A stretch of DNA of 64,000 nt, from assembly GCF_900104745.1 (NCBI RefSeq), contig NZ_LT629732.1, positions 310,001 through 374,000 on the forward strand, in the 5' to 3' direction. A model generated the notes under the pieces. The model was not told the DNA's origin. It was given only the letters and a program-made list of their open reading frames with translations, and searched no databases. A program made the translations under genes and the position numbers. The stretch comes from Actinopolymorpha singaporensis (GTDB taxonomy: Bacteria; Actinomycetota; Actinomycetes; Propionibacteriales; Actinopolymorphaceae). Numbering within the stretch: position 1 is the stretch's first letter; every line of letters starts with the position of its first letter. Positions 23,896 through 34,347 of this stretch are shown piece after piece.

Positions 23896-24741
23896 ATGCG
23901 CATCCTGCACATCTCCGACCTGCACGTCGAGCCCGCGCCGGAAGAACGCCTCCCCGGGCTGATGGCCTCCCTCGACCGCGACCGGGACCCTCTCCGGCGC
24001 GTGGGCGCCGAGCTGATGATCGTCTCCGGCGATCTGACCACCTACGGCAGCTCCCGGCCCGAGCACCTCGCCCTCGCCCGGGAATGGCTGGACTCCCTCG
24101 ACATTCCGTACCTCGCCGTGCCCGGCAACCACGACCTCGGGCCGAGCCCGGCCCGCGGCGAACGCAGTCCCGTGCAGGAGGCGTACGAGGACGTGCCGTA
24201 CGCACGGACGGGGTACGGCCGCACCTTCGGCACCGACCCGGTGCAGGTACGCGACCTCGGCGAACTGCGGGTCGTGGGCGTCGGGGTGCGTGAGGACGAC
24301 CCCGACGGCGCGCTCCCCCGGCTGGCGGAGACACTCTCCGCCGACACCCGGCCGGTGATCCTTGTCGGCCACTATCCGCTCGCACCGACCCGGGACCCCA
24401 AGCCACACGAGGAGTTCGGGTCGGAGGCGTTCGTGCCGCACACCGGCGCGGCACTGCTCGACCTGGTCCGCCGGCACCCGAACGTCCGCCTGTACGCGTG
24501 CGGCCATGTCCACGTCACGTCCGTACGACAGCTCGCGCCGCACTGCACCCAGGTGACGGCCGGCTCGCTCGGCCAGGGCGCGAGCACCTACCGCGTCTAC
24601 GACGTGGACCCGGCAGGCCTCACCTACGCCACCGCGCTGGGCGCGGGACCGCTGGGGTTCTGGCACACCGTGGACCCCAACCTGTCCGGGGAGTTCTCCC
24701 TCGGCACCAGCGCGGAACGATCCGGGCGCCTCGCCTGGTGA
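23896..24741 (+). CDS. calcineurin-like metallophosphoesterase
   Basis: 281 residues. All five metal-binding blocks are present in order: DLHV (residue 8 on), SGDLT, PGNHD, VGHYP and CGHVHV. Members hydrolyse phosphodiesters such as cyclic nucleotides or nucleotide sugars. No signal peptide is seen, so it is cytoplasmic. It starts 65 bases after deoR on the same strand but has a terminator of its own. No evidence ties it to the sugar genes. Confidence 0.85.
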   Translation: MRILHISDLHVEPAPEERLPGLMASLDRDRDPLRRVGAELMIVSGDLTTYGSSRPEHLALAREWLDSLDIPYLAVPGNHDLGPSPARGERSPVQEAYEDVPYARTGYGRTFGTDPVQVRDLGELRVVGVGVREDDPDGALPRLAETLSADTRPVILVGHYPLAPTRDPKPHEEFGSEAFVPHTGAALLDLVRRHPNVRLYACGHVHVTSVRQLAPHCTQVTAGSLGQGASTYRVYDVDPAGLTYATALGAGPLGFWHTVDPNLSGEFSLGTSAERSGRLAW

Positions 24742-24750
24742 CGAGCGCCC

Positions 24751-24770
24751 GCCGGCGAGGGTTCGCCGGC
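24751..24770 (+). terminator. hairpin terminator after the metallophosphoesterase
   Basis: GCCGGCGA, loop GGGT, TCGCCGGC gives a perfect 8-base stem beginning 10 bases after the stop codon. There is no long T run, as is common in high-GC actinobacteria. Confidence 0.6.
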
Positions 24771-24866
24771 CGTCTCATCTGGTGAGGTCTCGGTGGAAAC
24801 CTTGTTGTCTGTTCCGCCGGCACCGCGTACGGTCGGGCGTACACGAGGAAGGAGGTGGTCCAACGC

Positions 24867-24905
24867 ATGCATAGCTTTGGGACTCGTGAGGTGGCTGTCC
24901 GCTAG
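24867..24905 (+). CDS. 12-codon micro-ORF with near-perfect Shine-Dalgarno
   Basis: ATG to TAG encodes MHSFGTREVAVR. AAGGAGGTGG (24849-24858) is an almost complete complement of the 16S rRNA 3' end, stronger than any gene's ribosome site in this window, with good spacing to the ATG. No gene follows on the same strand, so it is not a simple leader peptide for a downstream enzyme; the next gene is convergent. I have an unverified impression that similar peptides recur in actinobacterial genomes. Function unknown. Confidence 0.4.
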   Translation: MHSFGTREVAVR

Positions 24906-25018
24906 CCGCTGTCCCCTTAGTAAGGACTGACTGCCGATCACCGGCTCGTCCTGAGGGTGCCCGCGCCAACGCGTGTGTGTGCACCGGATGGCGGTCGGCG
25001 AATTCAGGGCAGCCACCC

Positions 25019-25068
25019 GACCCGCGGGCGCTGGATCTAGTCCCTCCAGCACAAAAAGCCCGCGGGTC
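25019..25068. repeat. nested inverted repeat
   Basis: Outer arms GACCCGCGGGC (25019-25029) and GCCCGCGGGTC (25058-25068) are perfect 11-base complements. Inside them GCTGGA (25030-25035) and TCCAGC (25045-25050) form a second stem. Read on the minus strand a TTTTT run lies inside the loop rather than after the stem, so it is not a classical terminator in either direction, though it could end the small transcript or the convergent pdxH mRNA. Confidence 0.6.
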
Positions 25069-25105
25069 GTCCCATGCCCGAAACCGTTCGGGCCGCGGCA
25101 GGCGT

Positions 25106-25939
25106 TCAGGGCGCCAGCCGCTCCGTGATCCAGTCTTCGTCCGTACGCCGGTACCGCACCCGGTCGTGCATCCGGCCCTGCCGGCCCTGCCAGAACTCCA
25201 CCACTTCGGGGCGTACGCGATATCCGCCCCAGAAGTCCGGAAGCGGCACGTCCTCGATGCCGGCGAACCGCTCTGCTGTCTCCGCGTACGCCCGGTCCAG
25301 GCTCTCCCGGTCGGCGACCACCTGCGACTGCGGGCTCGCCCATGCACCCAGCCTGCTCTCCAGTGGCCGGCTGGCGAAGTACGCGGCCGACTCCTCCCGG
25401 CTCACCCGGGCGGCGGGCCCGGTCACCCGCACCTGGCGTTCCATCGCGTGCCAGGGAAAGACCAGCGCGGCTTTCGGGTGGGCGTCCAGGTCGGCGGCCT
25501 TGGCCGAGCCGTAGTTGGTGTAGAAGACGAAGCCGCGCTCGTCGAGCCCCTTGAGGAGTACGGTCCGAGCCGACGGGACGCCGTCCGCGCCGACGGTGGC
25601 GACCACCATCGCGTTCGGCTCGGGCACCTTCTCCGCCAGCGCGTCGGCCAGCCAGGTGTGGAACAGCACCAGCGGATCGCCGGGGAGTTCGCTCTCCACG
25701 AGTTCACCGCGTCCGTAACGGCGGCGCAGCTCGGCCAGCCGGGCCGCCGACGGCAGCTGCGCCGGTGGGGCGCTGCGATGCACTTCCCTTTCGAACGAGG
25801 CCGGTTCGCTGCCGAACGGCGGCTCCGCACCCAGTGGAGGCTCCACACCCAGGGGCGGCTCGGGCCGGACCGGCGGCTCCTCACCGGCAGTCCGCGGTCC
25901 GCGGCGCGTTCCACCTGTCTCGTCGTCGTGTGCGTCCAT
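25106..25939 (-). CDS. pdxH: pyridoxamine/pyridoxine 5'-phosphate oxidase
   Basis: 277 residues; FMN enzyme that oxidises PNP or PMP to pyridoxal phosphate. The split-barrel signatures are present: RTVLLKGLDERGFVFYTNYG, SAKAADL, ALVFPWHAMERQVRV, SRLGAWASPQSQ and the C-terminal FWQGRQGRMHDRVRY. About 60 N-terminal residues precede the fold and are Pro/Glu-rich with an imperfect repeat (PPLGVEPPLGAEPPFG). A PLP-dependent enzyme gene (serC) lies nearby. Confidence 0.92.
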   Translation of the reverse strand: MDAHDDETGGTRRGPRTAGEEPPVRPEPPLGVEPPLGAEPPFGSEPASFEREVHRSAPPAQLPSAARLAELRRRYGRGELVESELPGDPLVLFHTWLADALAEKVPEPNAMVVATVGADGVPSARTVLLKGLDERGFVFYTNYGSAKAADLDAHPKAALVFPWHAMERQVRVTGPAARVSREESAAYFASRPLESRLGAWASPQSQVVADRESLDRAYAETAERFAGIEDVPLPDFWGGYRVRPEVVEFWQGRQGRMHDRVRYRRTDEDWITERLAP

Positions 25940-26030
25940 GAATCCCGACACTAGGGCATGCCCGGAACCCACCCTGGCATCCCGCAGCGGACCTTGACGC
26001 GGAGCGCACGGGAAGTGCGACCGTTGGACC

Positions 26031-27937
<1,907 letters not shown>

Positions 27938-27954
27938 GGGTCGCCGCCGCTCGC

Positions 27955-27997
27955 GATCCTTCGGGATCACGGCCCTTCGGGATCACGGCCCTTCGGG
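27955..27997. repeat. 16-base direct repeats with a UUCG hairpin between convergent genes
   Basis: CTTCGGGATCACGGCC occurs at 27959 and 27975 with a partial third copy. GATCC-TTCG-GGATC (27955-27968) folds into a stable tetraloop hairpin and could end the serC transcript. The repeat extends into the last codons of the opposite gene. Confidence 0.5.
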
Positions 27998-29668
27998 GTC
28001 GCGGTCGGTGTCGCGGTACAACGGTCGCCGGCGCCGGCCCTGGCCGTGCTCCTCACCCCGCCGCCGCGAGCTGTCGGTCGGCTCCTCGGGCCAGTCGGTC
28101 TCGGCGGGCGGCCGGGCCGCGGGTGGCCGTGCACGTCGGCCGGGTGAGCCGGCCGAGCCCGAGCGGCTTGTACCAGACGAACCCGACGAGCGGGCCGATC
28201 CGGAGGACCGCGGCCGGCCTGCCGGGCGGGGTGGCGGTACGTCGTTCCCGCGTTCTCGCCGCCAGTCCTCGTCCTCCCACGGAAGCGGAGTGTCGTCCTG
28301 CCAAGCCTGCTGGGCCGGCTCCTGAGCCGACTCCCGGGCCGATTCCCTGGCCGGGCTGTCGGTACGTCGCCGCCCGCGCCGGCCCTCGGACGGCTCGGAC
28401 GGGTCGGCCGGCCAGCTCGGTCCCCGGCCCACGTCGCCGTACCCAGCGGCCTGTACCGAGCCGGGCGGGCGGGCGTACGCCTGCGTCCACCGCTCCTCCC
28501 CCGGATCGGCCGACGGCAGGCTGGACGGTACGGGCGGGCGGCGCGACCCCTGCGCCCGGCCGGGGCCCGGGCGTGGGCGCCGGCGCGAGGCCGGGTACGC
28601 CGCGAGCCCGGCCAGCAGGGCGGCGGCAATCACCAGAAGCAGGATCCAGCGCGGGAGACCGCTCATCAGGGAGCCGTCACTGCCGGCGGAGGTGGGCGCC
28701 TGCGCGGTCGGGGACGGGCTGGGCGACGGGGTCGCGTTCGGAGCCCGACGCGAGGGAGCGGACGCGGCCGCGGTGAACGGCAGCTCGTACACCGCCGAGT
28801 TGGCGCCCTCGCTGCCCAGGAACAGCCGCTTCCCGTCGGCGCCGACGGCGAGGGACTCGCCCTGCCGCTGCGGCTGGCTCAGCGGGATGGTTCGTTCGGG
28901 CTTGCCGCCGGGCCAGCGCAGCACCCGCACGTCGGCGTACGTCCGCAGCACGATCGCCGAGCCGTCCGGAAGGAACGCACCGTCGGTCACCATCGCGGGA
29001 GCGTCGGCGACCTTGGTGAGGGGGGCGGTGGTCCCGGCGACGAGGTTGGCCGGCGCGGCGTAGATCGCGCCGCCGCCCGGGTCCTTGGTCACGACGTAGA
29101 CCCGGGCGGTACGCGGGTCGACCAGCAGCGCCTCCGCGTCGTGCGCGCCGTCGGGATACCTGAACCGGAAGCGGCTCCACTCCACCGGCTGGTCGATCGG
29201 CGACTCCGGCTCCCGGAACCGGTAAATCGTGATCCGGTCGCGAACGCGTGTGTTGTCGCCGATGTCGCCGACCCAGATGCGCCGTTCCGGTCCCGGCGCG
29301 ATGGCCTCCCAGTCGACGTTCTCGGCGGTCCGGAGCGAGATCGTGCCGGCCACCCGGCCGCGCGGGTCGACCAGGAAGACCCGAGGCTCGTCGCCGGAGT
29401 CGTTGTGGGTGTAGAAGTAGCCGCGGTGGACAGCGCTCGCCGCCAGCCCGCTGGACTCGGTGATCCGGGCGTCGCCGATGCTGAACACCTTGCGTTCCTT
29501 GGCCGGATCCGCGGGAGCGGCGTACGACGAAGTGGCGTACGACGCAACCACCACCGCGCCGAGCACCAGTGCGGCGACCGCCGCGGCCAGGCGCCGATGC
29601 GTCGGTCGCGGGGCCGCCCGGCGGAGTCGGCCTGACCGGTGACCGTCGAGTGCGGGATGCGCCCTCAC
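27983..29668 (-). CDS. membrane-anchored secreted beta-propeller-like protein, function unknown
   Basis: 561 residues. A signal peptide (hydrophobic LAAAVAALVLGAVVVASYA, residues 27-45) is followed by a roughly 280-residue extracellular domain with propeller-like strand pairs (HNDSGDEPRVFLVDPRGRV, RIWVGDIGDNTRVRDRITIY, GESLAVGADGKRLFLGSEG). Then come a Pro/Ser/Thr-rich linker, one membrane helix (ILLLVIAAALLAGLAAY, about 345-362) and a long disordered Arg/Pro/Ser-rich cytoplasmic tail. GGAGGT lies upstream of GTG 29668. It resembles WD40-like or esterase-like phytase-type propellers but I see no catalytic motif. Probably a cell-surface protein. Confidence 0.7.
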   Translation of the reverse strand: MRAHPALDGHRSGRLRRAAPRPTHRRLAAAVAALVLGAVVVASYATSSYAAPADPAKERKVFSIGDARITESSGLAASAVHRGYFYTHNDSGDEPRVFLVDPRGRVAGTISLRTAENVDWEAIAPGPERRIWVGDIGDNTRVRDRITIYRFREPESPIDQPVEWSRFRFRYPDGAHDAEALLVDPRTARVYVVTKDPGGGAIYAAPANLVAGTTAPLTKVADAPAMVTDGAFLPDGSAIVLRTYADVRVLRWPGGKPERTIPLSQPQRQGESLAVGADGKRLFLGSEGANSAVYELPFTAAASAPSRRAPNATPSPSPSPTAQAPTSAGSDGSLMSGLPRWILLLVIAAALLAGLAAYPASRRRPRPGPGRAQGSRRPPVPSSLPSADPGEERWTQAYARPPGSVQAAGYGDVGRGPSWPADPSEPSEGRRGRRRTDSPARESARESAQEPAQQAWQDDTPLPWEDEDWRRERGNDVPPPRPAGRPRSSGSARSSGSSGTSRSGSAGSPGRRARPPAARPPAETDWPEEPTDSSRRRGEEHGQGRRRRPLYRDTDRDPEGP

Positions 29669-29993
29669 GTCCGTCGTACCTCCAGCAGGTCGTGCTCGGA
29701 AGCGACGAACTCCATCACATCAACCTGGTGGCCCACAAGTCTTCGGAACGCAGCGGTCAGACCGTCGGTGCGCACAGCCGTCAGCCTTTCACGAAGGGTT
29801 CGGTGGCGGGCCCTGCGTGCGTGCACGCCCGGCCCGGCATCGCGCCATTGTCGACCATCTCGCCCCGGCGATGATCCGGACCCAGGGCAAAGCCCGAAGG
29901 CCGCGTCCGGTATTCACCGCCCGCCGACCTGTCCGTGGCCGGGGACCGGGCCTTAGGGTTGGTGATCGCTCATCAAAGCCGGGAGACGTTCGG
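29669..29993. other. 325-base gap upstream of the DUF624 gene
   Basis: No convincing gene. A TAGGGT -10-like element at 29954-29959 lies 35 bases before the DUF624 ATG. Nothing else is recognised. Confidence 0.4.
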
Positions 29994-30632
29994 ATGCAGA
30001 TCCTCACCAGACCCCTCGAGGCCCTGTTCACCATGGTGGTCGCGGGGTTGCTGTGGGTGCTCACCGCCGTTCCGCTGGTGACCCTCGGTCCGGGCACGGC
30101 CGGTCTCGCCGCAGTGATGATGGAATGGGGCGAGGACGGGCCCCCGTCGGTCTGGTCGACGTTCTGGGGCGGTTTCCGGAGCCACCTGCGGCAGAGCCTG
30201 GGCCTGGGGTTCGGCGCCGCCGTCGCCGGAGCGTTGCTGACGATCGATCTGCTGTACGGCCTGCGGGCCACCGACGCACCACTGCGGGCCGTGGTCATGG
30301 TCGCCGCGATCATCGGGATCCTCGCCGTCGGCGGGACCCTGGTCTTCCTGTTCCCGGTGATGGTCACCTACCCAGCGCCGTGGCGCCGGGTGCTGCGCAA
30401 CAGCGCGCTGTTCGCGGCGGCACACCCGTTGACGACCTTGCTCAGCCTGTTCCTGTTGCTGCTCGCGGCGTTGCTGGTGATCACCGTGCCCGCGGCGGTA
30501 CCGGCGATCGCCGGGTTCGTCACCTGGGTGATCAGCCGGCTGGTCCGCCGGGTGTTCCGCCGCTTCGCGGCTCGTCAGGAGGCGGTCGCCCGCAAGTCCG
30601 AACGCACCGGGCCGCCAGTGGCGGCGGGCTAG
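29994..30632 (+). CDS. YesL/DUF624-family membrane protein
   Basis: 212 residues with four to five membrane helices. The N-terminal ILTRPLEALFTMVVAGLLWV and PLVTLGPGTAGLAAVMM, then FWGGFRSHLRQSLGLG, are typical of YesL. The family is usually encoded beside sugar ABC transporters or two-component systems, but none is adjacent here. Its function is not established. GGGAG precedes the ATG. Its stop codon overlaps the stop of the convergent XRE gene within a CTAG. Confidence 0.8.
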   Translation: MQILTRPLEALFTMVVAGLLWVLTAVPLVTLGPGTAGLAAVMMEWGEDGPPSVWSTFWGGFRSHLRQSLGLGFGAAVAGALLTIDLLYGLRATDAPLRAVVMVAAIIGILAVGGTLVFLFPVMVTYPAPWRRVLRNSALFAAAHPLTTLLSLFLLLLAALLVITVPAAVPAIAGFVTWVISRLVRRVFRRFAARQEAVARKSERTGPPVAAG

Positions 30633-31531
30633 TCACGGCGGGCCGCCCCCGACCACTCGGTGGACGCCGGCAGCTCCCGCATCCGCCGCAGGGCCTCCTC
30701 GGCATCGGCGTCGGCCGCGGTGTAGACGACCATCCGCGCGTCGGGGCGTTCGCGCAGCCACAGGCTGGTGGTCTCCAGGCGGAGCAGACCGACCCCGGGA
30801 TGCCGGAACAGCTTGACGCGGCTGCCCGGGCTGGCCACGGCGTGGTCGCTCCACATCGCCGCGAAGTCCGGTGAGACCTCGGTGAGCTCGTGTACGAGGC
30901 CGGTCCACGCCGGCTCGCCCACGTGGTCCGCGCTCGCACCGCGGAACAACGCCAGCGAGTGCGCGGCCTCCGACTCCCAGTCGACCATCATCGTCCGCCA
31001 CGCCGGCTCGGTGAACAGCAACCACAAGACGTTGCGGCGGTGGCCGGGCAGGACGCGCCAGTCGCCCATCAGCGCCCGCGCGGACCGGTTGGCGGCCACC
31101 AGGTCATAGCGCGGCGTCACGACGTTGGCCGGGTAGGGCTCGAGGGCGTCGAGGACTCGCTGGATCACCGGGTCGACCGGAGTGGGCGGGATCGGCCGCT
31201 CGGGCGGTGTGGCGCCGGACAACGCGAACAGGTGCCGGGTCTCGTCGGGATGGAGGCGCAGGCTGCGCGCGATCGCGTCGAGGACGGACGGCGAGGCGTT
31301 GATCCGGCGGCCCTGCTCCAGCCAGGTGTACCAGGTAACTCCGACCCCGGCGAGCTGGGCGACCTCCTCCCGGCGCAGGCCGGGGGTGCGGCGGCGGCCG
31401 CCTGGCGGCAGGCCGACGTCCTCCGGCCGCAGCCGATCCCGGCGCGAGCGCAGAAACGCCGCGAGCTCGGCACGCCGGGGTTCGGCGCTTCGGGGTTCGG
31501 CGCTTCGGGGCTCGGCAGTCACGGACACCAT
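30629..31531 (-). CDS. XRE-family regulator with MmyB-like ligand-binding domain
   Basis: 300 residues. After a repetitive N-terminal tail (AEPRSAEPRSAEPR) comes the XRE helix-turn-helix (RRTPGLRREEVAQLAGVGVT, WYTWLEQGR), then the MmyB-like sensor with YDLVAANRSARALM and FRHPGVGLLRLETTSLWL. Family members often repress a divergent dehydrogenase or transporter gene. The divergent MFS gene with a 10-base palindrome between suggests direct control of that pump. Confidence 0.85.
   Translation of the reverse strand: MVSVTAEPRSAEPRSAEPRRAELAAFLRSRRDRLRPEDVGLPPGGRRRTPGLRREEVAQLAGVGVTWYTWLEQGRRINASPSVLDAIARSLRLHPDETRHLFALSGATPPERPIPPTPVDPVIQRVLDALEPYPANVVTPRYDLVAANRSARALMGDWRVLPGHRRNVLWLLFTEPAWRTMMVDWESEAAHSLALFRGASADHVGEPAWTGLVHELTEVSPDFAAMWSDHAVASPGSRVKLFRHPGVGLLRLETTSLWLRERPDARMVVYTAADADAEEALRRMRELPASTEWSGAARRD
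31477..31512. repeat. 15-base in-frame tandem repeat in the XRE gene
   Basis: GGGGTTCGGCGCTTC occurs at 31477 and 31492 with a partial third copy, encoding the repeated AEPRS pentapeptides at the protein N-terminus. Confidence 0.7.
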
Positions 31532-31587
31532 GATGCTCCGGCCGGAGAACCGGTGCCAGGTGGTGGCGATACCAGGATGAGGACGCT

Positions 31588-31597
31588 CTGGTACCAG
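31588..31597. promoter_or_regulatory. palindrome CTGGTACCAG between XRE and MFS genes
   Basis: A perfect 10-base palindrome 27 bases before the MFS GTG and 57 bases before the XRE ATG, with another ACCAGG half-site about 15 bases away. A plausible XRE operator; no independent evidence. Confidence 0.4.
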
Positions 31598-31623
31598 GCT
31601 GGCGGGCGCAGAACGCTGCCTTC

Positions 31624-33078
31624 GTGACTACCACCACCTTCCCCTCTCCGGCGGGTCGGGCTGCCCGGGTGGCCGACCGGTTCGCGCTGCCGGTCCTCCT
31701 GCTCGGTTCGTTCCTCGCCACCGCCAACTTCTTCGTCGTCAACGTCGCCTTGCCCACGATCGGCAGGTCCCTGCACGCCAACGCCGCCGCGCTGCAGCTG
31801 GTCGTCGCGGCGTACTCGGTGTCGTACGCGGCTGCGCTGGTCGCCGGCGGCCGGCTCGGTGACCGCTTCGGCCGGCGGCGGATGTTCGTCACCGGGCTGG
31901 TCGGGTTCGCCGCCGCCGGTCTCGCCTGCGGCCTGGCCGGCAACGCCTGGACCCTCACCGCCGCCCGGCTGGTCCAGGGGGCGGCGGCGGGGATCTTCGT
32001 ACCGCAGGTGCTCAGCACGATCCAGGCCGGTTACGCCGGAGCGGCGCGTCAACGGGCGCTTGCGGGGTTCGGCGCCACGCTCGGAATCGCCTGTGTGATG
32101 GGGCAGTTGTACGGCGGCGCGGCGGTCACCCTCGACGTCGCGCACCTGACGTGGCGACTGGTCTTCCTGCCGTTCGCGCCGGTCGCGTTGCTGGTCGCCG
32201 TGCTGGCGGTCCGCCTCGTTCCCGACACCAGCGGCCGGCCGCTCCCCCTGGACCTGCGCGGCGCGGCACTCCTTACGATCACCCTCGTTCTTCTGCTCGT
32301 GCCGCTGAGCGTCGGCGCGGGCGCGGGCCGGCCCACGTGGGCGTGGGTGGCCCTGGCCGCCGCACCGGTCGCGGCGTACGGGTTCTGGCGCGACCAGCTG
32401 AGCCGCGAACGCGCGGGCGGTGCGCCGCTGCTTCCGCCGTCGCTGGTCCGGCTGGCGGCGTTCCGGCGCGGGCTGGCCGTCGTCGCGGTGTTCTTCGTCG
32501 GCCTGGGCGGGTTCCTGCTGACGACCGGCATCTCGTTGCAGGAAGGACTGGGCATGAGCCCGCTGGGTGCCGGGTTCGCGCTCGCGCCGTACGCGCTCGG
32601 CTTCCTCGTCGCCTCGCTGACCGTGCCGCGGCTGGTCGGCCGGTACGCCGGCCGAGTGATCGTCGCCGGCGCGGTCGTCCTCGCGGTGGGCCTGGCCGCC
32701 GCTGCCGTCCAGGCGAGTGTGGGCTACGACGGGCTGACGGCCGGTGCCCTGCTCCCGGCGTTCACGGTGATCGGTTTCGGTCAGGGGCTGGTGATGATGC
32801 CGGTGTTCGGCGTGGTGCTGGCCAGGGTCCCCACCGACCGGGCGGGCGTCGCGAGCGGCGTGCTGACCACCACTCAGCAGGCGACGATCGCGATCGGCGT
32901 CGCCGCGCTCGGAACGGTGTTCTTCCGGGTCGCGTCGACCGGCTCGGCCAGCGGAGCCGCGACCGGAGCCACCGGCGCCGACTGGCGGGCCGCCACCGTC
33001 GCGGTGCTCGCCGCCGAGGCCGCCCTGGCCCTGCTGACCGGAATGATCGCCACCCGCCTCCTCCGCTCCGGCGACTGA
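31624..33078 (+). CDS. MFS drug-efflux-type transporter, DHA2 family
   Basis: 484 residues, about 14 membrane helices. FFVVNVALPTIGRSL in helix 1 (DHA2 motif D1-like), the inter-helix 2/3 loop GGRLGDRFGRRRMFV (motif A) and RLVQGAAAGIFVPQ (motif C-like) place it with EmrB/QacA-type proton-driven exporters. It starts at GTG and is divergent from an XRE/MmyB regulator. Substrate unknown. Confidence 0.87.
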   Translation: MTTTTFPSPAGRAARVADRFALPVLLLGSFLATANFFVVNVALPTIGRSLHANAAALQLVVAAYSVSYAAALVAGGRLGDRFGRRRMFVTGLVGFAAAGLACGLAGNAWTLTAARLVQGAAAGIFVPQVLSTIQAGYAGAARQRALAGFGATLGIACVMGQLYGGAAVTLDVAHLTWRLVFLPFAPVALLVAVLAVRLVPDTSGRPLPLDLRGAALLTITLVLLLVPLSVGAGAGRPTWAWVALAAAPVAAYGFWRDQLSRERAGGAPLLPPSLVRLAAFRRGLAVVAVFFVGLGGFLLTTGISLQEGLGMSPLGAGFALAPYALGFLVASLTVPRLVGRYAGRVIVAGAVVLAVGLAAAAVQASVGYDGLTAGALLPAFTVIGFGQGLVMMPVFGVVLARVPTDRAGVASGVLTTTQQATIAIGVAALGTVFFRVASTGSASGAATGATGADWRAATVAVLAAEAALALLTGMIATRLLRSGD

Positions 33079-33180
33079 TCTCCTCCTGCGAGTGACCCGG
33101 CCGGCGGGTTCGGCGCGAGCCGAGCGGCCGCCGACCGGGGGTGGCGTCCCCGGTCGAGGCCGGTCGGCAGAGGATGGGGT

Positions 33181-34338
33181 GTGACCCAGACGCGCAACTC
33201 GCCCACCGGAACCGACCAGCACGCCCCGCCCGCCCAGCTCGCCGTGGGCATCGCGATCACGTTCGTGATCGGTGTGCTGCTCGCCTGCCAGTCGCGGGTG
33301 AACGGCCAGCTCGGCTCCGAACTCCACGACGGGATCGTGGCCGCCACCTGGTCGTTCGGCTCCGGACTCGCCGTCCTGGTGATCGTCGCCGCACTGGTCC
33401 CCGGCATGCGGTCCGGGCTGCGTTCGGTGGTGGCCGCCCTGCGCGCCGGGCGGGCCCGGAGTGGGGAGCGGGACGGGCGGGGCGCCGCGACCGCGTCGCC
33501 GTGGGCACTGCGGCCCTGGCAGGTGCTCGGCGGCGTCTGCGGCGCGTACCTCGTGGTCACCCAGTCCGCGACCGTCGGCCTGGTCGGCGTGGCCGTCTTC
33601 ACCGTGGCGGTGGTCGCCGGGCAGGCCGGCAGCAGCCTGGTCGTCGACCGGCTCGGGCTGGGCCCGGGCGGTCGCCAGCCGGTGACGACCCGGCGGATGG
33701 TCGGCGCCGTCCTGGCGCTCGGCGCGGTCGTCCTCACCGTCTCCCACCAGTTGGGTACGCCGTCGACCGCGGCACTGGCGATCCTGCCCGCGCTGGCCGG
33801 GGTGGGCACCGCGTGGCAGCAGGCGGTGAACGGCCGGGTGGCGCGGGCCGCCGCCGGACCGCCGTCCGACGCGGGAGTCCCGGACGGCGCCGGGATCCCG
33901 GGCGACCGGAACGCGAGCCCCCGATCCGGCTCCAAGCCCACGGGCACCAACGGCAACGGCCTTCTCGCCGCGCTGGTGGCCGCGCTGACCAACTTCGGTG
34001 TCGGTACGGCCGCGCTCCTGGTCGCCGCCGCGGTCGACGTCGGGCTGCGCGGGATGCCGGCCGCCTGGCCCTCCAACCCGCTGCTGTACATCGGCGGGTT
34101 GTTCGGGATCGCGTTCATCAGCCTGGCGGCGTACGTCGTGAAGATCACCGGCGTACTCCTGCTCGGCCTGACCTCGGTGGCAGGGCAGCTCGTCGGCGCG
34201 CTGGTCCTGGACGCGGCGCTGCCCACGAGCTCGGCGCACCTGACCGTCACCACGGTCATCGGGACGCTGCTCACCCTGGTGGCGGTGGGCATCGCCGCCG
34301 TGCCGGCCCGGCGGCGACCTACCGCCACCTCCGGCTGA
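33181..34338 (+). CDS. DMT-superfamily transporter, YdcZ/DUF606 type
   Basis: 385 residues made of two similar halves, each with about five helices. The first begins VGIAITFVIGVLLACQSRVN and GQLG; the second repeats the pattern after a Gly/Ser-rich loop at about 225-265 (ALVAALTNFGVGTAALL). Members of this uncharacterised DMT branch are presumed metabolite exporters. Starts at GTG 33181. Same strand as the upstream MFS gene, 102 bases away. Confidence 0.82.
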   Translation: MTQTRNSPTGTDQHAPPAQLAVGIAITFVIGVLLACQSRVNGQLGSELHDGIVAATWSFGSGLAVLVIVAALVPGMRSGLRSVVAALRAGRARSGERDGRGAATASPWALRPWQVLGGVCGAYLVVTQSATVGLVGVAVFTVAVVAGQAGSSLVVDRLGLGPGGRQPVTTRRMVGAVLALGAVVLTVSHQLGTPSTAALAILPALAGVGTAWQQAVNGRVARAAAGPPSDAGVPDGAGIPGDRNASPRSGSKPTGTNGNGLLAALVAALTNFGVGTAALLVAAAVDVGLRGMPAAWPSNPLLYIGGLFGIAFISLAAYVVKITGVLLLGLTSVAGQLVGALVLDAALPTSSAHLTVTTVIGTLLTLVAVGIAAVPARRRPTATSG

Positions 34339-34347
34339 CGAGCGCGG

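Larger units (their letters stand above)
24742..25105. other. 364-base gap holding a micro-ORF transcription unit and nested hairpin
   Basis: After the terminator at 24751-24770 comes a candidate promoter (TTGTCT 24805-24810, 17 bases, TACGGT 24828-24833), then an exceptionally strong ribosome site, a 12-codon ORF at 24867, and about 110 bases of unassigned sequence before the nested inverted repeat at 25019-25068. It ends at the convergent pdxH stop. It therefore looks like a self-contained small transcript of about 230 bases. Confidence 0.45.

Noticed and set aside
29669-29874. Possible fragmentary gene before DUF624
   Set aside because: Short frames here have no start site, domain or codon pattern that stands out from background.
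31519-34239. 906-codon minus-strand frame opposite the MFS and DMT genes
   Set aside because: Arg/Gly/Asp-rich shadow coding; the plus strand encodes two clear membrane proteins.
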